NCBI GenBank assembly: GCA_011042635.1
Contig: DQWH01000057.1
Span: 1-33,538, forward strand
DNA from: Bacteroidota bacterium
GTDB lineage: Bacteria > Bacteroidota > Bacteroidia > Bacteroidales > VadinHA17
DNA length: 33,538 nucleotides
Reading direction: 5' to 3'
Notes under the pieces: generated by a model
The model's database searches: none
Seen by the model: the letters and a program-made list of their open reading frames with translations, nothing else
Told to the model about the DNA's origin: nothing
Made by a program: the position numbers and the translations under genes
Shown: positions 31,836 through 33,538 of the stretch, one piece after another
How positions within the stretch are numbered: the stretch's first letter is position 1
Layout of the letters: every line of letters begins with the position of its first letter

Positions 31836-33538
31836 ATGGGTAAAATTATTGGAATCGATCTGGGTACAACCAACTCATGTGTTGCTGTGATGGAGGGAAA
31901 CGAACCTGTCGTGATCCCCAACAGTGAAGGGAAACGTACAACCCCTTCCATGGTGGCATTTGTCGACGGGGGAGAACGGAAAGTAGGCGATCCTGCCAAA
32001 CGCCAGGCCATCACCAACCCGAAAAAAACCATATATTCCATCAAACGCTTCATGGGGGAAACTTTTGACAAGGTACAGCCTGAAGTTAAGAGGGTAACCT
32101 ATGAAGTAGTAAAGGGAGATAATAATACCCCCCGTGTCAAAATTGACGACAGGATGTATTCACCCCAGGAAATATCGGCCATGATTCTTCAGAAAATGAA
32201 AAAAACTGCCGAAGATTACATGGGACAGGAAGTCACGGAAGCCGTTATTACCGTTCCAGCCTATTTCAGCGACTCGCAGCGTCAGGCAACCAAAGAAGCC
32301 GGAGAAATTGCCGGACTGAAGGTGAAAAGGATCATCAACGAACCAACAGCTGCCTCGCTGGCATACGGACTGGACAAGAAAAGCAAAGACCTGAAAGTAG
32401 CCGTGTTCGACTTGGGTGGAGGAACATTCGACATTTCCATACTGGAACTGGGCGACGGGGTGTTCGAAGTAAAATCGACCAACGGGAATACCCACCTGGG
32501 AGGCGATGATTTCGACCAGAAGATCATCGACTGGCTGGCCGATGAATTCAAAAAAGAAGAAGGCGTGGACCTGAGAAAAGATCCTATGGCACTGCAGCGA
32601 CTGAAAGAAGCTGCCGAAAAAGCCAAAATCGAACTTTCCAGCTCCACTTCCACAGAAATTAACCTGCCCTATATCATGCCGGTGGACGGTATTCCCAAAC
32701 ACCTGGTTAAAACACTGACCCGGTCAAATTTCGAAAAACTGGTTGACGAACTGATCCAGGGAACCATCGAACCCTGCAAAAAAGCATTGAAAGATGCCGG
32801 TTTGAGCGCATCCGATATCGATGAAGTGCTGCTCGTGGGGGGATCAACCCGAATCCCGGCCATCCAGGAGGTGGTGGAAAAATTCTTTGGGAAGAAACCC
32901 AGCAAGGGAGTGAACCCCGACGAAGTGGTGGCTATCGGTGCAGCCATCCAGGGCGGCGTGCTCACCGGCGAGGTGAAGGATGTCCTGCTGCTGGATGTTA
33001 CCCCGCTCTCCTTGGGAATCGAAACCCTGGGAGGTGTGATGACCAAGCTGATCGAAGCCAATACCACCATTCCCACGAAGAAAACGGAAACTTTCACCAC
33101 GGCAGCTGATAACCAGCCCTCTGTGGAGATCCATGTGCTGCAGGGCGAAAGACCAATGGCAGCCGGAAACAAAACCATCGGGCGTTTCCACCTCGACGGT
33201 ATTCCACCTGCTCCACGGGGCGTGCCGCAAATTGAAGTAACCTTCGACATCGATGCCAACGGGATCCTGAATGTGTCGGCCCGGGATAAAGGAACCGGCA
33301 AAGAACAGAAGATTCGAATCGAGGCTTCTTCAGGACTCAGCGAAGAGGAAATCAAGAGAATGAAAGAGGAAGCCCAGAAATATGCCGATGAAGACAAGAA
33401 GACCAAGGAAAAAGTAGACAAACTCAATGCGGCCGACAGCCTGATATTCCAGACTGACAAACAGCTCAAGGAATACGGAGACAAGCTCCCCGCCGAGAAG
33501 AAAAGCGCTATTGAAGCCGCACTCACCAGGCTGAAGGA
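31836..33538 (+). CDS. dnaK: Molecular chaperone DnaK (Hsp70), 3' end cut by the window
   Basis: ATP-dependent chaperone; 567 complete codons are present and the reading frame runs off the right edge without a stop (the usual length is about 630-640). The ATPase domain has [17 protein letters not shown] (residues 5-21), [29 protein letters not shown] and the linker [18 protein letters not shown]. The substrate-binding domain then follows, with the start of the helical lid at the end. Its 5' region (31607-31835) is divergent from panB. No CIRCE-type repeat (TTAGCACTC...) is seen upstream, so HrcA control through CIRCE is not supported by this sequence. Confidence 0.98.
   Translation, partial: MGKIIGIDLGTTNSCVAVMEGNEPVVIPNSEGKRTTPSMVAFVDGGERKVGDPAKRQAITNPKKTIYSIKRFMGETFDKVQPEVKRVTYEVVKGDNNTPRVKIDDRMYSPQEISAMILQKMKKTAEDYMGQEVTEAVITVPAYFSDSQRQATKEAGEIAGLKVKRIINEPTAASLAYGLDKKSKDLKVAVFDLGGGTFDISILELGDGVFEVKSTNGNTHLGGDDFDQKIIDWLADEFKKEEGVDLRKDPMALQRLKEAAEKAKIELSSSTSTEINLPYIMPVDGIPKHLVKTLTRSNFEKLVDELIQGTIEPCKKALKDAGLSASDIDEVLLVGGSTRIPAIQEVVEKFFGKKPSKGVNPDEVVAIGAAIQGGVLTGEVKDVLLLDVTPLSLGIETLGGVMTKLIEANTTIPTKKTETFTTAADNQPSVEIHVLQGERPMAAGNKTIGRFHLDGIPPAPRGVPQIEVTFDIDANGILNVSARDKGTGKEQKIRIEASSGLSEEEIKRMKEEAQKYADEDKKTKEKVDKLNAADSLIFQTDKQLKEYGDKLPAEKKSAIEAALTRLK

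Overview
The window reads as a chromosomal segment of a Bacteroidota (Bacteroidetes) bacterium, probably of the Bacteroidales/Marinilabiliales type. Support comes from a GbsR/MarR regulator of the form common in that phylum, a START-like protein beside an LptF/LptG permease, S9B dipeptidyl peptidase and POT peptide transporter genes, a bifunctional RibBA, and repeated promoter -7 boxes of the Bacteroidetes form TAnnTTTG placed 10-35 nt before many starts. Most of the sequence is of medium GC and gene-dense; the 20.2-21.4 kb segment is clearly more AT-rich.

Layout. 0-4.3 kb: a proton-coupled peptide transporter converges on a secreted DPP IV-type peptidase, the two sharing a bidirectional terminator (peptide use). 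4.3-5.05 kb: a lipoprotein gene broken by at least three frameshifts. 5.2-10.1 kb: a regulator followed by an inner-membrane RND/MMPL exporter, a periplasmic LolA-like protein and a DUF1302-like outer-membrane barrel, one gene set spanning the whole envelope. 10.2-14.7 kb: a glycerophosphodiester phosphodiesterase, converging on a Gfo/Idh/MocA oxidoreductase plus GH2 lipoprotein pair (sugar use). 14.9-20.2 kb: a small unknown protein, a UbiE-like methyltransferase, a large GNAT-like unknown, an aldo/keto reductase with two ferredoxin-type clusters, a small helical unknown and a CPBP-type membrane protease.

20.2-21.75 kb is the one accessory patch: a decayed AbiE-type toxin-antitoxin pair (AbiEi/DUF6088 with a frameshift, AbiEii truncated with nonsense and indels) behind an intact 9-bp inverted repeat, then a cluster of short palindromes with a 43-bp direct repeat, ending at a tRNA-Met(CAT) gene. 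21.9-28.5 kb: START-like protein, then a tightly packed run lptF-like, two glycosyltransferases, ribBA and fmt. 28.5-33.5 kb: GH73/LysM lipoprotein, cytidine deaminase, RluA-family pseudouridine synthase and panB (overlapping), and a divergent dnaK that runs off the right end.

The most interesting item functionally is the regulator/RND/LolA-like/barrel cassette, which looks like a complete but uncharacterised lipid or hydrophobic-compound export route. The most interesting evolutionary items are the decayed AbiE locus with its palindrome cluster, and the tandem 58-residue duplication in the periplasmic loop of the peptide transporter. All family calls are from motif recognition by eye; no database search was run.
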